Shown piece after piece: positions 18,626 through 31,099 of a DNA stretch of 64,000 bases (position 1 is its first letter; every line of letters begins with the position of its first letter). Made by a program: the position numbers and the translations under genes. The notes beneath the pieces are model-generated. The model worked only from the letters and a program-made list of their open reading frames with translations. It searched no databases and was not told the origin of the DNA. The stretch is from Maribacter sp. PR1. GTDB taxonomy: Bacteria; Bacteroidota; Bacteroidia; Flavobacteriales; Flavobacteriaceae. The stretch is taken from positions 186,001 through 250,000 of the forward strand of contig NZ_JAQPCG010000007.1 of assembly GCF_028464145.1 (NCBI RefSeq). The letters run 5' to 3'.

Positions 18626-20215
18626 ATGAGTTTTAAAAAAGAAATAGAAAGAAGAAGAACTTTTGGGATTATTTCTCACCCAGATGCCGGTAAGACCACA
18701 TTAACCGAAAAACTTCTTCTTTTTGGTGGAGCCATTCAGGAAGCAGGTGCTGTTAAGAACAATAAGATTAAAAAAAGCGCCACCAGTGATTTTATGGAAA
18801 TTGAAAGGCAACGTGGAATTTCCGTTGCTACTTCCGTCTTGGCTTTTATTTACAGGGACAAGAAAATAAATATTCTGGACACCCCTGGGCATAAAGACTT
18901 CGCAGAGGATACCTTTAGAACCCTAACTGCAGTGGATAGTGTAATTGTTGTCATCGATGTAGCCAAAGGTGTTGAGGAACAAACGGTAAAATTAGTCGAG
19001 GTTTGCCGAATGCGTAAAATCCCTATGCTTGTTTTTATAAACAAATTGGATAGAGAGGGGCAAGATGCTTTTGACCTTTTGGACGAGCTCGAGCAAAAAT
19101 TGGGTCTTTCTGTCACGCCTCTTAGTTTCCCTATAGGCATGGGTTACGACTTTAAGGGAATCTATAATATCTATGAGAAAAACATTAATCTCTTCAGTGG
19201 AGATAGCAAAAAAAATATTGAGGAGACCATAGCTTTTGATAATATTGACAATCCAGAATTAGAGAAAATTATTGGCACAAAAGCAGCTGAAAATCTCAGG
19301 GAGAATTTAGAATTGGTTTGGGGAGTCTATCCGGATTTTGATAAAGAACTTTACCTAAAAGGAGAACAACAACCTGTATTTTTCGGATCGGCACTAAACA
19401 ATTTTGGGGTAAGGGAACTTTTAGATTGTTTCATCGAGATTGCCCCTTCCCCAAAAGCCAAAATGTCCGAAGAAAGATTAGTAAAGGCAGATGAAAAAAA
19501 CTTAACCGGATTTGTATTTAAAATCCATGCCAATATGGATCCGAAACATAGAGACCGCTTAGCCTTCATAAAAGTAGTTTCGGGTACATTTGAACGTAAT
19601 AAGCCATATCTCCATGTTAGGTTAGATAAAAAATTGAAATTTTCCAGTCCCAATGCATTTTTTGCCGAGAAAAAAGAAATTGTTGATGTGTCATATCCTG
19701 GTGATATAGTAGGTCTTCACGATACTGGAAATTTTAAAATAGGCGATACCTTAACGGAAGGTGAAATTCTTCACTACAAGGGTATTCCTAGTTTTTCGCC
19801 CGAGCATTTTAGGTATATCAACAATGCCGATCCCATGAAGTCCAAACAGCTATATAAGGGTATAGATCAATTAATGGATGAAGGGGTCGCCCAGCTATTT
19901 ACACTAGAAATGAATGGTCGAAAAGTTATTGGTACTGTTGGAGCCCTTCAGTTTGAAGTTATACAGTATAGGTTGGAACATGAATACGGAGCAAAATGTA
20001 GTTATGAGAATTTTCCGGTTTATAAAGCCTGTTGGGTGGGAATGGAAAACATAAAAAGTGAGGAGTACAAAGAGTTTATTCGAGTTAAACAGAAGTTTCT
20101 TGCTAAAGATAAAAGAGGCCAATTAGTATTTTTGGCCGACTCTCAGTTCTCCTTACAAATGACTCAACAAAAGTATCCAAAAGTCAAACTTTATTATACC
20201 TCAGAATTTGATTAA
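18626..20215 (+). CDS. prfC: Peptide chain release factor 3
   Basis: A cytoplasmic GTPase of 529 aa that recycles RF1 and RF2 from the ribosome after termination; the length matches the family (about 525-530). GTP-binding motifs are visible: P-loop SHPDAGKTTLTEKLLLFGG near residue 18, switch II DTPGHKDFAED near residue 90, and NKLD near residue 144. The G1 region followed by AIQEAGAVK is diagnostic of RF3 rather than EF-G. It is a single-gene unit on the plus strand, bounded by the divergent region upstream and a strong terminator immediately downstream. Confidence 0.97.
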   Translation: MSFKKEIERRRTFGIISHPDAGKTTLTEKLLLFGGAIQEAGAVKNNKIKKSATSDFMEIERQRGISVATSVLAFIYRDKKINILDTPGHKDFAEDTFRTLTAVDSVIVVIDVAKGVEEQTVKLVEVCRMRKIPMLVFINKLDREGQDAFDLLDELEQKLGLSVTPLSFPIGMGYDFKGIYNIYEKNINLFSGDSKKNIEETIAFDNIDNPELEKIIGTKAAENLRENLELVWGVYPDFDKELYLKGEQQPVFFGSALNNFGVRELLDCFIEIAPSPKAKMSEERLVKADEKNLTGFVFKIHANMDPKHRDRLAFIKVVSGTFERNKPYLHVRLDKKLKFSSPNAFFAEKKEIVDVSYPGDIVGLHDTGNFKIGDTLTEGEILHYKGIPSFSPEHFRYINNADPMKSKQLYKGIDQLMDEGVAQLFTLEMNGRKVIGTVGALQFEVIQYRLEHEYGAKCSYENFPVYKACWVGMENIKSEEYKEFIRVKQKFLAKDKRGQLVFLADSQFSLQMTQQKYPKVKLYYTSEFD

Positions 20216-20247
20216 AAAAAGGCCCACTTTAAAGTGGGCCTTTTTTT
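20214..20247. terminator. Bidirectional intrinsic terminator between prfC and the DUF3467 gene
   Basis: GGCCCACTTTAAAGTGGGCC (20221-20240) is a perfect palindrome flanked by seven A on the left and seven T on the right. It works in both directions, ending plus-strand prfC and the convergent minus-strand DUF3467 gene whose stop is at 20246. Confidence 0.93.
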
Positions 20248-20560
20248 ATGCTTCTCCTGTCGGTCCAAAATTTAAAGGAATAGAGGGTTGTTCGTAATCC
20301 TTAATGGGGCCGTGGGCCTTTTCAAAACGCTGAACGTTATCATTTAGCGCCTTTAAGAACTTCTTGGCATGTTGAGGTGTTAAAACAATTCTACTTTTTA
20401 CCTTTGCCTTCGGTGCTCCGGGCATCATGCTTATAAAGTCAACTACAAATTCTGAAACGGAATGATTTATTATTGCCAAATTTGAATACGTTCCTTCAGC
20501 CGTCTTCTCATCCAGTTCGATATTAATCTGTTTCTGATTCTGTTTTTTATTATCGCTCAT
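20246..20560 (-). CDS. DUF3467 domain-containing protein
   Basis: A small protein of 104 aa from ATG at 20560, starting MSDNKKQNQKQINIELDEKT; an ATG at 20596 falls inside the rpoC terminator and is rejected. Residues of about 15-90 (AEGTYSNLAIINHSVSEFV ... RIVLTPQHAKKFLKAL) match the DUF3467 family, small conserved bacterial proteins of unknown role, no signal peptide. It lies directly downstream of rpoC, as I recall from other Bacteroidota, so read-through transcription or a link to transcription is possible, but no function is shown. Confidence 0.85.
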   Translation of the reverse strand: MSDNKKQNQKQINIELDEKTAEGTYSNLAIINHSVSEFVVDFISMMPGAPKAKVKSRIVLTPQHAKKFLKALNDNVQRFEKAHGPIKDYEQPSIPLNFGPTGEA

Positions 20561-20582
20561 TTGAGTATAAATATTTAAGCAT

Positions 20583-20612
20583 AAAAAAGCCCCCATTTTC
20601 GTGAGGGCTTTT
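20583..20612 (-). terminator. Intrinsic terminator of the rpoBC transcript
   Basis: On the minus strand AAAAGCCC pairs with GGGCTTTT around a 12-nt loop, followed by a six-T tract, starting 5 bp after the rpoC stop. The DUF3467 gene begins just beyond, so termination may be partial or that gene has its own promoter. Confidence 0.8.
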
Positions 20613-20616
20613 AATA

Positions 20617-23600
20617 TTAGAATCTTAAGGCCTCTTTTCTAGCCATTATTTCATCATATTCCTCCTTAGAACCGACTATTATATTCTCGTAGTCCCTCAT
20701 ACCGGTACCTGCCGGTATTTTGTGTCCTACAATAACATTTTCTTTAAGTCCTTCTAAAGTATCTACTTTTCCACTAACAGCAGCCTCGTTCAATACTTTG
20801 GTAGTTTCCTGGAAGGAAGCCGCAGAAATAAACGATTTCGTCTGTAAAGATGCTCTTGTAATACCTTGTAAGATTGGAGTAGCTGTCGCAGCAATTGCAT
20901 CTCTAGCCTCTACCAATGCCTTATCACTTCGCTTCAATACAGAATTCTCATCGCGAAGTTCTCGAACACTTACAATTTGTCCTGCTTTAAGGTTTTCAGA
21001 GTCACCAGCTTCCATCACGACTTTCTTACCAAATATCTCATCGTTTTCAACGATGAAATCATCTTTATGGATTAATTGGTTTTCAAGGAATATGGTATCG
21101 CCTGGATCAACAATTCTTACTTTACGCATCATTTGCCTTACGACTACTTCAAAATGCTTATCGTTAATCTTAACACCCTGTAAACGATATACTTCCTGTA
21201 CTTCGTTTACCAGGTATTGTTGAACGGCAGATGGGCCTTTAATTGCTAGAATGTCTTCTGGTGTAATCGAACCATCGGAAAGTGGCATACCCGCTCTCAC
21301 GTAATCGTTCTCCTGTACCAGAATTTGATTAGAAAGTTTTACTAAGTATTTCTTTATCTCCCCAAGTTTAGACTCAATGATAATCTCACGATTACCTCTC
21401 TTGATCTTACCAAAGGATACAACGCCATCAATCTCAGAAACAACAGCTGGATTAGAAGGATTTCGAGCTTCGAATAATTCGGTAACTCTTGGAAGACCCC
21501 CTGTAATATCACCTGCTTTGGCAGACTTACGCGGTATTTTAACCAAAATCTTTCCTTCCTTAATCTTATCACCGTCATCCACCATGATGTGAGAACCTAC
21601 TGGTAAATTATAGGATCGTAAAGTTTCTCCTTTACTGTCTTGAATAAGTAATGTTGGAATTAACTTTTTATTTCTAGATTCAGAAATAACCTTTTCCTGG
21701 AATCCAGTTTGTTCGTCTATTTCAACTTGATAGGTAACACCCTGCTCAATATTTTCGTAAGCAATCTTGCCTGGAAATTCTGAAACGATAACTCCGTTAT
21801 AAGGATCCCAAGAACAAATCAAATCTCCTTTTTTAACTTTGGCTCCGTTTTCAATAAACAATTGAGAACCGTAAGGAATATTATTGGTACTTAAAGTAAT
21901 TCCTGTTTTAGAATCTACAACTTTAATTTCAGATGTTCTTGAGATAACGATTTCAACCGCTTTACCTTCAGAATTTTCACCTTTTACAGTTCTCAAATCT
22001 TCGATTTCAGCAACACCGGCGAACTTAGCTTCCAGCTTGTTATCCTCTGAAATGTTACCCGCAATACCACCCACGTGGAATGTACGAAGTGTCAACTGCG
22101 TACCAGGTTCCCCAATAGATTGTGCAGCTACAACACCAACGGCTTCCCCTCTCTGTACCATTTTATTGGTAGATAAGTTTCTACCGTAACATTTAGCACA
22201 AATACCCTTTTGAGCTTCACAGGTCAACGCAGAACGAACTTCTATTGTTTCGATTGCGGATGCTTCTACTTTTTTGACATCAGACTCCATTATTTCCTGA
22301 TCTGCGGTCAACAATAACTCTTCGGTTATTGGATCATAAACATCATGTAAGGAAACTCGCCCTAAAATTCTCTCTCCTAATGTCTCTACAATTTCCTCGT
22401 TTTTCTTCAGGGCCTGAACTTCAACACCTCTTAAAGTCTCACAATCCTCTATATTGATAATAACATCTTGTGAAACATCAACCAAACGACGTGTTAAGTA
22501 ACCCGCATCCGCCGTTTTCAAGGCAGTATCCGCTAGACCCTTACGTGCTCCGTGTGTTGAAATAAAGTATTCAAGAATCGATAAACCTTCCTTAAAGTTA
22601 GAAAGGATAGGGTTTTCAATAATTTCACCACCACCAGCAGTAGATTTCTTAGGCTTGGCCATTAATCCACGCATACCTGTCAACTGGCGAATCTGTTCCT
22701 TTGAACCCCTTGCACCGGAGTCAAGCATCATATAAACCGAGTTAAATCCTTGTTGGTCTTCCCTAATACGCTTCATCGCCAATTCTGTCAACATTGCGTT
22801 GGTAGAAGTCCAAACATCGATTACCTGATTATAACGCTCGTTATTCGTAATAAGACCCATATTATAATTGGCCATAATACCATCTACTTGACCATTGGCA
22901 TCGGCTATCATTTCATGCTTCTCCTTAGGAATAATAATATCACCAAGACTAAAGGATAATCCACCTTTAAAGGCGAAGTCGTACCCCATAGTTTTTATTT
23001 CATCTAAAAAGTCAGCAGTTGTTGGCACGTCCGTCACGGCTAAAATGTCACCAATAATATCCCTCAAGGATTTCTTGTTTAACACTTTGTTGATGTAACC
23101 AGCAGCTTCCGGCACTTCCATATTGAATAATACCCTACCCACGGTAGTTGGTATTATTTGATATACAAGTTCTCCTTCTTCATTAAAATCTTTTGCTCTT
23201 ACCTTTATACCGGCATTAAGATTTACTTTACCTTCATTGAAAGCTATTTCCACCTCTTCTGCAGAGTAAAATGTCAAGCCTTCACCCTTAATAGGAACTT
23301 CAGGGGTTGACTTTCTTTCCTTGGTCATATAATACAGACCCAAGACCATATCCTGAGAAGGTACAGTTATTGGTGAACCGTTAGCGGGGTTTAAGATATT
23401 ATGTGAAGCCAACATCAATAATTGAGCTTCCAAAATTGCTTCAGGTCCCAATGGTAAATGAACGGCCATTTGATCACCATCGAAATCCGCGTTAAAGGCA
23501 GTACATACCAAAGGATGCAAACGAATCGCCTTACCCTCGATTAATTTTGGCTGGAAAGCCTGAATACCCAAACGGTGCAAAGTTGGAGCACGGTTAAGTA

Positions 23601-24915
23601 AAACTGGATGTCCTTTTAGTACATTTTCAAGAATGTCCCAAACAACGGGTTCCTTCTTGTCTATTATTTTTTTAGCGGACTTCACAGTTTTTACAATACC
23701 TCTTTCAATTAGTTTTCTAATTACAAAAGGTTTGTACAATTCAGCCGCCATGTCTTTTGGCAAACCACATTCGAACAATTTCATTTCAGGTCCAACGACA
23801 ATAACCGAACGCGCAGAATAATCGACACGTTTACCTAGTAAATTCTGACGGAAACGTCCTTGTTTTCCTTTCAAGGAATCCGAAAGGGATTTTAAAGGTC
23901 TGTTCGACTCCGTTTTTACTGCGGATGCCTTTCTCGTATTATCGAAAAGGGAATCAACCGCTTCCTGAAGCATACGTTTCTCATTTCTAAGAATTACTTC
24001 AGGTGCCTTAATCTCGACTAATCGTTTAAGACGGTTATTTCGTATGATTACCCTACGGTATAAGTCGTTCAAATCCGAAGTAGCGAAACGACCACCATCC
24101 AAAGGAACCAATGGACGTAATTCAGTCGGAATCACTGGAATCACCTTCATAATCATCCATTCAGGAAGATTTTCACGGTTATCCTGAGACTCTCTTAAAG
24201 CTTCTACCACCTGAAGTCTTTTTAAGGCCTCTGTTTTTCTTTGTTTAGAAGTTTCTGTATTTGCCTTGTGCCTTAATTCAAAAGAAAGTTCTTTTAAGTT
24301 AATTCTTCCGAGAAGGTCGATCAAGCACTCTGCACCCATTTTAGCGATGAACTTATTTGGGTCGGAATCCTCTAAATACTGATTCTCCTGAGGAATCGAT
24401 TCCAAAATGTTCAAATACTCTTCTTCCGTCAAGAAATCCATTTTTTGAATTTCCTCACCTTCAGGACCTTTTGCTATACCAGGTTGAATCACTACATATC
24501 TCTCATAGTAAATGATCATATCCAATTTCTTGGAAGGAAGCCCAAGCAGGTATCCAATTTTATTCGGTAAAGAACGAAAATACCAAATGTGAGCTACAGG
24601 TACCACTAGGTTAATATGACCTACTCTGTCTCGACGAACCTTTTTCTCGGTAACCTCTACACCACAACGGTCACAAACGATTCCGCGGTAACGGATTCTT
24701 TTATACTTTCCACATGCACATTCATAATCCTTTACAGGTCCAAAAATACGCTCACAGAACAATCCGTCACGTTCTGGTTTGTGCGTTCTATAATTTATTG
24801 TTTCCGGCTTTAAAACCTCACCTCTTGACTCTGCCAAAATTGCTTCTGGAGAAGCTAATCCGATGGAAATTTTATCAAACCTTTTTACTTGGTTATTATC
24901 TTTTATTCTAGCCAT
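20617..24915 (-). CDS. rpoC: DNA-directed RNA polymerase subunit beta'
   Basis: The catalytic clamp subunit of RNA polymerase, 1432 aa, typical for Bacteroidota. The N-terminal zinc ribbon is visible ([12 protein letters not shown] ... CDRCGVEV, about 68-90). The catalytic Mg2+ motif [11 protein letters not shown] lies near residue 478 and the second zinc-binding site in [15 protein letters not shown]. The trigger-loop region ([16 protein letters not shown]) is also present. The start at ATG 24915 gives [20 protein letters not shown], normal for the phylum. It lies 57 bp after rpoB in the same operon and ends at a terminator. Confidence 0.99.
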   Translation of the reverse strand: MARIKDNNQVKRFDKISIGLASPEAILAESRGEVLKPETINYRTHKPERDGLFCERIFGPVKDYECACGKYKRIRYRGIVCDRCGVEVTEKKVRRDRVGHINLVVPVAHIWYFRSLPNKIGYLLGLPSKKLDMIIYYERYVVIQPGIAKGPEGEEIQKMDFLTEEEYLNILESIPQENQYLEDSDPNKFIAKMGAECLIDLLGRINLKELSFELRHKANTETSKQRKTEALKRLQVVEALRESQDNRENLPEWMIMKVIPVIPTELRPLVPLDGGRFATSDLNDLYRRVIIRNNRLKRLVEIKAPEVILRNEKRMLQEAVDSLFDNTRKASAVKTESNRPLKSLSDSLKGKQGRFRQNLLGKRVDYSARSVIVVGPEMKLFECGLPKDMAAELYKPFVIRKLIERGIVKTVKSAKKIIDKKEPVVWDILENVLKGHPVLLNRAPTLHRLGIQAFQPKLIEGKAIRLHPLVCTAFNADFDGDQMAVHLPLGPEAILEAQLLMLASHNILNPANGSPITVPSQDMVLGLYYMTKERKSTPEVPIKGEGLTFYSAEEVEIAFNEGKVNLNAGIKVRAKDFNEEGELVYQIIPTTVGRVLFNMEVPEAAGYINKVLNKKSLRDIIGDILAVTDVPTTADFLDEIKTMGYDFAFKGGLSFSLGDIIIPKEKHEMIADANGQVDGIMANYNMGLITNNERYNQVIDVWTSTNAMLTELAMKRIREDQQGFNSVYMMLDSGARGSKEQIRQLTGMRGLMAKPKKSTAGGGEIIENPILSNFKEGLSILEYFISTHGARKGLADTALKTADAGYLTRRLVDVSQDVIINIEDCETLRGVEVQALKKNEEIVETLGERILGRVSLHDVYDPITEELLLTADQEIMESDVKKVEASAIETIEVRSALTCEAQKGICAKCYGRNLSTNKMVQRGEAVGVVAAQSIGEPGTQLTLRTFHVGGIAGNISEDNKLEAKFAGVAEIEDLRTVKGENSEGKAVEIVISRTSEIKVVDSKTGITLSTNNIPYGSQLFIENGAKVKKGDLICSWDPYNGVIVSEFPGKIAYENIEQGVTYQVEIDEQTGFQEKVISESRNKKLIPTLLIQDSKGETLRSYNLPVGSHIMVDDGDKIKEGKILVKIPRKSAKAGDITGGLPRVTELFEARNPSNPAVVSEIDGVVSFGKIKRGNREIIIESKLGEIKKYLVKLSNQILVQENDYVRAGMPLSDGSITPEDILAIKGPSAVQQYLVNEVQEVYRLQGVKINDKHFEVVVRQMMRKVRIVDPGDTIFLENQLIHKDDFIVENDEIFGKKVVMEAGDSENLKAGQIVSVRELRDENSVLKRSDKALVEARDAIAATATPILQGITRASLQTKSFISAASFQETTKVLNEAAVSGKVDTLEGLKENVIVGHKIPAGTGMRDYENIIVGSKEEYDEIMARKEALRF

Positions 24916-24972
24916 AATAGCGTAATGATAATGATTTTATTTGTGTTTAAAATAGCCTTTAAAGACCATTAC

Positions 24973-27900
24973 TTATTCTTCCAATCTGATATCCAAACCT
25001 AATCCCTTAAGTTCGTGCATCAATACGTTGAAAGATTCTGGTAATCCAGGTTCTGGCATAGTCTCCCCTTTTACGATAGACTCATACGTCTTGGCTCTAC
25101 CGATAACATCATCCGATTTAACGGTCAATATTTCTCGTAAGGTAGCGGATGCTCCATAAGCCTCTAATGCCCATACTTCCATTTCTCCAAAACGTTGACC
25201 ACCAAACTGTGCCTTACCACCTAATGGTTGTTGTGTAATCAATGAATATGGACCTATTGATCTAGCATGCATTTTATCATCTACCATGTGGCCTAATTTC
25301 AGCATATAGATAACTCCTACAGTTGCGGGTTGATCAAAACGCTGACCTGTTCCCCCATCATAAAGGTAAGTATGACCAAATCTTGGAATACCTGCTTCAT
25401 CCGTGTATGCATTGATTTCGTCCAAAGAAGCTCCATCAAAAATTGGAGTGGCATATTTTCTACCTAATTTGAGTCCGGCCCAACCTAGCACAGTTTCGTA
25501 AATCTGACCAATATTCATACGAGATGGTACACCTAATGGATTCAATACGATATCTACCGGAGTACCATCCTCTAAGAAAGGCATATCCTCCTGACGTACA
25601 ATTCTGGAAACAATACCTTTGTTACCGTGACGACCCGCCATTTTATCACCAACTTTAAGTTTACGTTTCTTGGCAATGTATACTTTAGCCAATTTCATGA
25701 TTCCTGCCGGTAATTCATCACCAACAGAAATGGTAAACTTATCTCGCCTCAAGTTTCCTTGAAGGTCGTTCAATTTAATTTTATAGTTGTGAAGCAAGTC
25801 CGCCACAGAATTATTGGTATCGGCATCCGTTGTCCAGCTTCCACCCACCAAGTGAGCAAAGTCATCCACTGAGTTCAACATCTTCATCGTGTACTTTTTC
25901 CCTTTAGGTAATACTTCTTCACCTAAATCGTTCAATACACCTTGTGAGGTCTTACCGTTTACTAACGTAAACAACTTCTCAACTAAAACATCTTTTAACT
26001 CTTGGAATTTTACTTCATACTCCAATTCCAATTTAGATAGTTCCTCTTTATCTTCGGAACGTTTTCTCTTATCCTTAACAGACCTCGAAAATAACTTCTT
26101 ATCAATTACAACACCTCTCAAAGAAGGTGAAGCTTTCAATGAAGCATCCTTAACATCGCCGGCCTTATCACCAAAGATTGCACGTAACAATTTCTCCTCC
26201 GGAGTTGGGTCCGATTCTCCTTTTGGAGTAATCTTACCGATAAGGATATCACCAGGCTTAACTTCAGCACCGATGCGAATCATACCATTTTCATCCAAAT
26301 CCTTCGTTGCCTCCTCGGAAACGTTCGGAATGTCATGTGTAAGTTCTTCCGCTCCCAATTTGGTATCACGAACTTCAAGAGAATACTCGTCCACGTGAAT
26401 GGAGGTAAAAATATCTTCTCTAACTACTTTTTCAGAAATAACGATAGCATCCTCAAAGTTGTATCCTTTCCAAGGCATAAAGGCCACGGTAAGGTTTCTA
26501 CCCAATGCCAATTCTCCTTTTTCAGTTGCATAGCCTTCACAAAGAACTTGACCTTTTTTAACCTTGTCACCCTTTTTGACGATGGGTTTCAAATTGATGC
26601 TGGTACCTTGGTTCGTTTTTCTAAACTTAACCAGATAGTATGTCTTTTCATCTTCATCAAAGCTTATTAACCTTTCTTCATCGGTTCTATCGTATTTGAT
26701 GATAATCTTTTGAGAATCTACGTATTCGATAACTCCATCTCCCTCAGCGTTTATCAAAACTCTAGAATCTGAAGCTACTTGTCTTTCCAATCCAGTACCA
26801 ACAATAGGTGACTGTGGTTTTAACAATGGTACTGCTTGACGCATCATGTTAGACCCCATCAAAGCACGGTTTGCATCATCATGCTCCAAAAACGGAATCA
26901 AAGATGCCGAAATAGATGCAATTTGGTTAGGTGCAACGTCGGTATAATGAATCTCGGCAGGGTCTACTACAGGGAAATCACCTTCTTCCCTTGCAATAAC
27001 CTTGTCGGTATCAATTTTTCCATTTTCTTTCAAAGGAATATTTGCCTGGGCAATCTTCATTCCTTCCTCCTCCTCTGCACTTAAATATGTATAATTCTCC
27101 AAATCAACTTTAGAGTTCTCCACTTTTCTATAAGGAGTTTCCAAAAAGCCCATTGGATTCACTTTGGCAAATACAGAAAGTGAAGAAATTAATCCAATAT
27201 TAGGTCCTTCAGGTGTTTCTATAGGACAAAGACGGCCGTAATGTGTATAGTGAACATCCCGTACCTCAAAACCTGCCCTCTCTCTTGAAAGACCTCCAGG
27301 CCCAAGTGCTGATAGTCTCCTTTTGTGCGTAATCTCGGCCAATGGATTTGTTTGGTCCATAAACTGAGATAATTGATTGGTTCCAAAGAAAGAGTTGATT
27401 ACGGAAGACAATGTCTTTGCATTAATCAAATCTATCGGTGTAAACACTTCGTTATCCCGAACGTTCATACGCTCCCGAATGGTTCTTGCCATACGGGCAA
27501 GACCAACACCGAACTGGGAAGATAATTGTTCCCCTACCGTTCTAACACGACGATTAGACAAGTGGTCTATATCATCAATCTCCGCTTTTGAGTTTATTAA
27601 CTCAATTAAGTATTTAATAATAGTTATAATATCTTCTTTGGTTAAGACTTGCTTATCCATTCCAATATCCAACTGTAATTTCTTGTTCATTCTATACCGT
27701 CCAACTTCACCTAAGTTGTATCGTTGATCCGAGAAGAATAATTTATCGATAATACCTCTTGCCGTTTCTTCATCGGGCGGTTCGGCATTACGTAATTGCC
27801 TATAAATATGCTCAACAGCTTCCTTTTCGGAGTTTGTTGGATCTTTTTGAAGTGTATTATGAATTATAGCATAATCGGATTGGGCATTATTCTCTTTATG

Positions 27901-28782
27901 TAAAAGAATTGTCTTAACGTCTGCCTCTAAAATTTCAGCTATATGCTCTTTTTCCAGAACTGTATCCCGATCTAGTACGATTTCGTTTCTTTCAATGGAA
28001 ACAACCTCACCGGTATCTTCATCTACAAAATCTTCATGCCAAGTATTCAATACTCTAGCGGCAAGTTTGCGACCTAATACCTTTTTAAGTCCGGCATTGG
28101 AAACCTTTACCTCTTCTGAAAGGTCAAAAATTTCCAAAATATCTTTATCCCTTTCGAACCCTATCGCTCTGAATAAGGTTGTTACGGGTAATTTTTTCTT
28201 TCTATCAATGTAGGCATACATTACACCGTTAATATCGGTAGCAAATTCTATCCAAGACCCCTTAAATGGAATAACCCTAGCTGAATATAACTTAGTTCCG
28301 TTAGCGTGGAAAGATTGGCCAAAGAAAACACCTGGAGAACGGTGTAATTGAGAAACCACAACCCTTTCGGCTCCATTAATGACAAAAGTACCACTTGGAG
28401 TCATGTACGGTATAGTCCCTAAATACACATCCTGTACAATAGTTTCAAAATCTTCGTGTTCCGGGTCGGTACAATATAATTTTAACCTTGCTTTTAATGG
28501 TACACTATAAGTAAGACCACGCTCTATACATTCCTGAATGGAATATCGCGGCGGATCGATAAAATAATCTAAAAATTCCAGTACGAACTGATTTCTAGTA
28601 TCAGTTATTGGAAAGTTTTCCATGAAGGTGTTGTACAATCCCTCATCACCTCTTTGATCAGATTTAGTTTCAAGTTGAAAAAAGTCTTGAAAAGATTTAA
28701 TCTGAATATCCAAGAAATCCGGATACTCCGGAGTATTCTTAGCGGATGCAAAATTTATTCTTTCAGTCTGATTTGTGAACAT
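24973..28782 (-). CDS. rpoB: DNA-directed RNA polymerase subunit beta
   Basis: RNA polymerase beta subunit, 1269 aa, the usual bacteroidotal size. The rifampicin-pocket region is seen as [19 protein letters not shown] and [20 protein letters not shown], with wild-type-looking residues. The C-terminal part contains [19 protein letters not shown] and the clamp-contacting [12 protein letters not shown]. The ATG at 28782 gives [16 protein letters not shown]. An attenuator-like hairpin lies in the 132-bp gap after rplL. Confidence 0.99.
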   Translation of the reverse strand: MFTNQTERINFASAKNTPEYPDFLDIQIKSFQDFFQLETKSDQRGDEGLYNTFMENFPITDTRNQFVLEFLDYFIDPPRYSIQECIERGLTYSVPLKARLKLYCTDPEHEDFETIVQDVYLGTIPYMTPSGTFVINGAERVVVSQLHRSPGVFFGQSFHANGTKLYSARVIPFKGSWIEFATDINGVMYAYIDRKKKLPVTTLFRAIGFERDKDILEIFDLSEEVKVSNAGLKKVLGRKLAARVLNTWHEDFVDEDTGEVVSIERNEIVLDRDTVLEKEHIAEILEADVKTILLHKENNAQSDYAIIHNTLQKDPTNSEKEAVEHIYRQLRNAEPPDEETARGIIDKLFFSDQRYNLGEVGRYRMNKKLQLDIGMDKQVLTKEDIITIIKYLIELINSKAEIDDIDHLSNRRVRTVGEQLSSQFGVGLARMARTIRERMNVRDNEVFTPIDLINAKTLSSVINSFFGTNQLSQFMDQTNPLAEITHKRRLSALGPGGLSRERAGFEVRDVHYTHYGRLCPIETPEGPNIGLISSLSVFAKVNPMGFLETPYRKVENSKVDLENYTYLSAEEEEGMKIAQANIPLKENGKIDTDKVIAREEGDFPVVDPAEIHYTDVAPNQIASISASLIPFLEHDDANRALMGSNMMRQAVPLLKPQSPIVGTGLERQVASDSRVLINAEGDGVIEYVDSQKIIIKYDRTDEERLISFDEDEKTYYLVKFRKTNQGTSINLKPIVKKGDKVKKGQVLCEGYATEKGELALGRNLTVAFMPWKGYNFEDAIVISEKVVREDIFTSIHVDEYSLEVRDTKLGAEELTHDIPNVSEEATKDLDENGMIRIGAEVKPGDILIGKITPKGESDPTPEEKLLRAIFGDKAGDVKDASLKASPSLRGVVIDKKLFSRSVKDKRKRSEDKEELSKLELEYEVKFQELKDVLVEKLFTLVNGKTSQGVLNDLGEEVLPKGKKYTMKMLNSVDDFAHLVGGSWTTDADTNNSVADLLHNYKIKLNDLQGNLRRDKFTISVGDELPAGIMKLAKVYIAKKRKLKVGDKMAGRHGNKGIVSRIVRQEDMPFLEDGTPVDIVLNPLGVPSRMNIGQIYETVLGWAGLKLGRKYATPIFDGASLDEINAYTDEAGIPRFGHTYLYDGGTGQRFDQPATVGVIYMLKLGHMVDDKMHARSIGPYSLITQQPLGGKAQFGGQRFGEMEVWALEAYGASATLREILTVKSDDVIGRAKTYESIVKGETMPEPGLPESFNVLMHELKGLGLDIRLEE

Positions 28783-28848
28783 CTACGGACAGTGTTTTGA
28801 TCGTGAGTACTATTTGGGTAGTATACCTCTTAATATACCTAATTCTAT

Positions 28849-28892
28849 AAAAAGGCTTAGGTCTAGCCGCAAAAAGCGAAAAGACCTAAACC
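28849..28892 (-). promoter_or_regulatory. Attenuator-like hairpin between rplL and rpoB
   Basis: On the minus strand GGTTTAGGTCT pairs with AGACCTAAGCC as an 11-bp stem with one U-G wobble, with a small inner CGC/GCG stem, and five T follow. The wobble is only allowed in the minus-strand RNA, so the structure is oriented with the operon. Enterobacteria have a partial attenuator at this place that lowers rpoBC relative to rplJL; the same role is inferred here. Confidence 0.75.
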
Positions 28893-28914
28893 AAAAGTGA
28901 TATGGTTGCAGCTA

Positions 28915-29295
28915 TTATTTAAGCTCAACTTCTGCTCCTGCTTCTTCCAATGATTTTTTGATACCTTCTGCTTCGTCTTTAGCGATACCTTCTTTAACAG
29001 CTTTTGGTGCGCTATCAACAATATCCTTAGCATCTTTCAAGCCTAAACCGGTTAATTCCTTAACCAATTTAACTACAGCTAATTTAGAACCACCGGCTGC
29101 TTTCAAAATTACATCGAATTCTGATTTTTCTTCTGCGGCCTCACCACCTTCAGCGGCTCCACCCCCAGCGGCAACAGCTACTGCAGCAGCAGCAGGCTCA
29201 ATACCGTATTCTTCTTTTAATATATCAGCTAACTCATTTACTTCTTTAACCGTAAGGTTAACCAATTGTTCTGCGAAATCTTTTAAATCTGCCAT
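28915..29295 (-). CDS. rplL: 50S ribosomal protein L7/L12
   Basis: The ribosomal stalk protein, 126 aa. An N-terminal dimerisation helix (about 1-35) is followed by the Ala/Gly-rich hinge ([21 protein letters not shown], given in part) and the globular CTD that recruits translation factors ([30 protein letters not shown]). It is encoded 50 bp after rplJ, with which it forms the stalk. Several copies per ribosome fit its position before the attenuator-like hairpin. Confidence 0.98.
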   Translation of the reverse strand: MADLKDFAEQLVNLTVKEVNELADILKEEYGIEPAAAAVAVAAGGGAAEGGEAAEEKSEFDVILKAAGGSKLAVVKLVKELTGLGLKDAKDIVDSAPKAVKEGIAKDEAEGIKKSLEEAGAEVELK

Positions 29296-29345
29296 TTTCT
29301 ATCGTTTAATAAAATTTTAAAATATACTTAGTTTTTAGTGCGTAC

Positions 29346-29861
29346 TTATTTTTCAGATAATGTTTTAAGGATTCCAGCAAGTTTACCACCGCCAGATTTA
29401 AGTCCAGAAATAACATTTTTGGCTGGAGATTGTAACAATCCGATAATCTCACCAATCATTTCTTCTTTGGACTTAATGCTCACTAGAGCATCCAAATTCT
29501 CATCACCTATATATACTGCCTCCTCAACAAAGGCTCCTTTCAATAAAGGCTTATTGGATTTTTTCCTGAAGTTCTTTATAAGCTTTGCCGGAGCATTACC
29601 TACCTCAGAAAACATAAGGGAAGTATTACCTTTCAACACTTCCGGAAGTTCACCAAATTCCCTATCAGAGGCATCCATTGCCTTTGCAAGCAATGTGTTC
29701 TTAACTACAGCCAATTTAATATTAGCTTTAAAACAAGCTCTTCTTAAATCAGATGTTGTCCCTGCGTCCATTCCAGAAATATCTGCTAAATAAATAATGG
29801 AATTTTCGCCCAACTGCGTAGTTAAATCCTGTATAACCGTTGCTTTTTCTTCTCTTGTCAT
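29346..29861 (-). CDS. rplJ: 50S ribosomal protein L10
   Basis: The stalk base protein, 171 aa, starting MTREEKATVIQDLTTQLGEN. It binds 23S rRNA through its N-terminal domain and L7/L12 dimers through its C-terminal helix. The family pattern is visible in LADISGMDAGTTSDLRRACF and VVKNTLLAKAM. Only 25 bp separate it from rplA, so there is no room for the long L10 mRNA leader known from other bacteria. Confidence 0.98.
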   Translation of the reverse strand: MTREEKATVIQDLTTQLGENSIIYLADISGMDAGTTSDLRRACFKANIKLAVVKNTLLAKAMDASDREFGELPEVLKGNTSLMFSEVGNAPAKLIKNFRKKSNKPLLKGAFVEEAVYIGDENLDALVSIKSKEEMIGEIIGLLQSPAKNVISGLKSGGGKLAGILKTLSEK

Positions 29862-29886
29862 AATTGATATTTTTAACTAGCAGTGC

Positions 29887-30576
29887 TTAAACTGACTTTG
29901 GGTCTAATTGAACACTTGGACTCATGGTGCTGGACATAAAAACACTTTTCATGTAAACACCTTTTGCTGCAGTCGGCTTCATTTTATTCAAAGTCTCCAA
30001 CAGCTCTTTGGCATTGCCCGCTATTTTATCTGAGGAAAAGGAAACTTTTCCAATAGCAGCATGCACAATACCTGTTTTATCAACTTTGAAATCTATTTTA
30101 CCCGCTTTAACCTCAGAGACGGCTTTTGCTATGTCCATAGTTACAGTACCCGTCTTAGGATTCGGCATTAAGCCTCTTGGTCCTAAAACACGACCTAAAG
30201 GTCCTAGTTTACCCATAACGCTTGGCATCGTGATGATTACATCCACATCTGTCCAACCTCCTTTTATTTTTTCCAAATACTCGTCTAATCCAACGTAGTC
30301 AGCACCTGCTTCTTGAGCTTCGGCCTCTTTATCCGGTGTAACCAAAGCCAAAACTTTGACATCCTTACCTGTTCCATGCGGAAGTGTTACAACCCCACGT
30401 ACCATTTGATTCGCTTTACGTGGATCTACACCCAAACGTACAGCCAAATCAACAGATGCGTCAAATTTTGCATTCGTTATTTCTTTTATTAAAGCAGAAG
30501 CCTCATCTACGGAATAAAGTTTATCCTTCTCTATTTTAGAATGTGCTTCCTTTTGCTTTTTTGTCAACTTTGCCAT
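29887..30576 (-). CDS. rplA: 50S ribosomal protein L1
   Basis: The L1 stalk protein, 229 aa, which helps release E-site tRNA and in many bacteria represses its own operon. Family motifs are clear: [40 protein letters not shown] and [15 protein letters not shown]. It lies 19 bp downstream of rplK, the usual L11-L1 pair. Confidence 0.98.
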   Translation of the reverse strand: MAKLTKKQKEAHSKIEKDKLYSVDEASALIKEITNAKFDASVDLAVRLGVDPRKANQMVRGVVTLPHGTGKDVKVLALVTPDKEAEAQEAGADYVGLDEYLEKIKGGWTDVDVIITMPSVMGKLGPLGRVLGPRGLMPNPKTGTVTMDIAKAVSEVKAGKIDFKVDKTGIVHAAIGKVSFSSDKIAGNAKELLETLNKMKPTAAKGVYMKSVFMSSTMSPSVQLDPKSV

Positions 30577-30595
30577 TTAATTGCTTTTAAAGATT

Positions 30596-31033
30596 TTAAA
30601 AAGGTCTCTTACCTGCTACCTTCATGCCCATAGAACGTGCTGTACCGGCAATCATACTCATAGCCGATTCAACCGTAAATGCATTAAGGTCGACCATTTT
30701 ATCTTCGGCTATAGCCTTGATTTGGTCCCAGGTTACACTACCCAATTTTACCCTGTTAGGTTCGCCAGATCCTTTTTTAATCTTAGCCGCTTCCAATAGC
30801 TGAACTGCCGCTGGTGGTGTTTTAACGACAAAGTCGAAAGACTTGTCCTTATAAACGGTGATAACAACAGGTAAAACCTTACCTGGTTTGTCCTGTGTAC
30901 GAGCATTGAACTGCTTACAGAACTCCATGATGTTAACACCGGCAGCACCTAAGGCGGGTCCAACCGGTGGCGATGGATTCGCTGCACCTCCCCTAACTTG
31001 TAGTTTAACTACTTTACCTACTTCTTTTGCCAT
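30596..31033 (-). CDS. rplK: 50S ribosomal protein L11
   Basis: Part of the GTPase-associated centre, 145 aa. The N-terminal domain starts [20 protein letters not shown], and the proline-rich [20 protein letters not shown] near residue 21 is the thiostrepton-binding face. The C-terminal rRNA-binding domain ends [16 protein letters not shown]. It lies 66 bp downstream of nusG, the conserved order. Confidence 0.98.
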   Translation of the reverse strand: MAKEVGKVVKLQVRGGAANPSPPVGPALGAAGVNIMEFCKQFNARTQDKPGKVLPVVITVYKDKSFDFVVKTPPAAVQLLEAAKIKKGSGEPNRVKLGSVTWDQIKAIAEDKMVDLNAFTVESAMSMIAGTARSMGMKVAGKRPF

Positions 31034-31099
31034 TGTTTAAATTTAAATTGAAAGCGTGTTAATGGAAGCAACACAACTTTTATATATGTAACAATTATC

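Noticed and set aside
20561-20596. Upstream ATG for the DUF3467 gene
   Set aside because: It lies within the rpoC terminator and adds residues unlike the family; ATG at 20560 is better.
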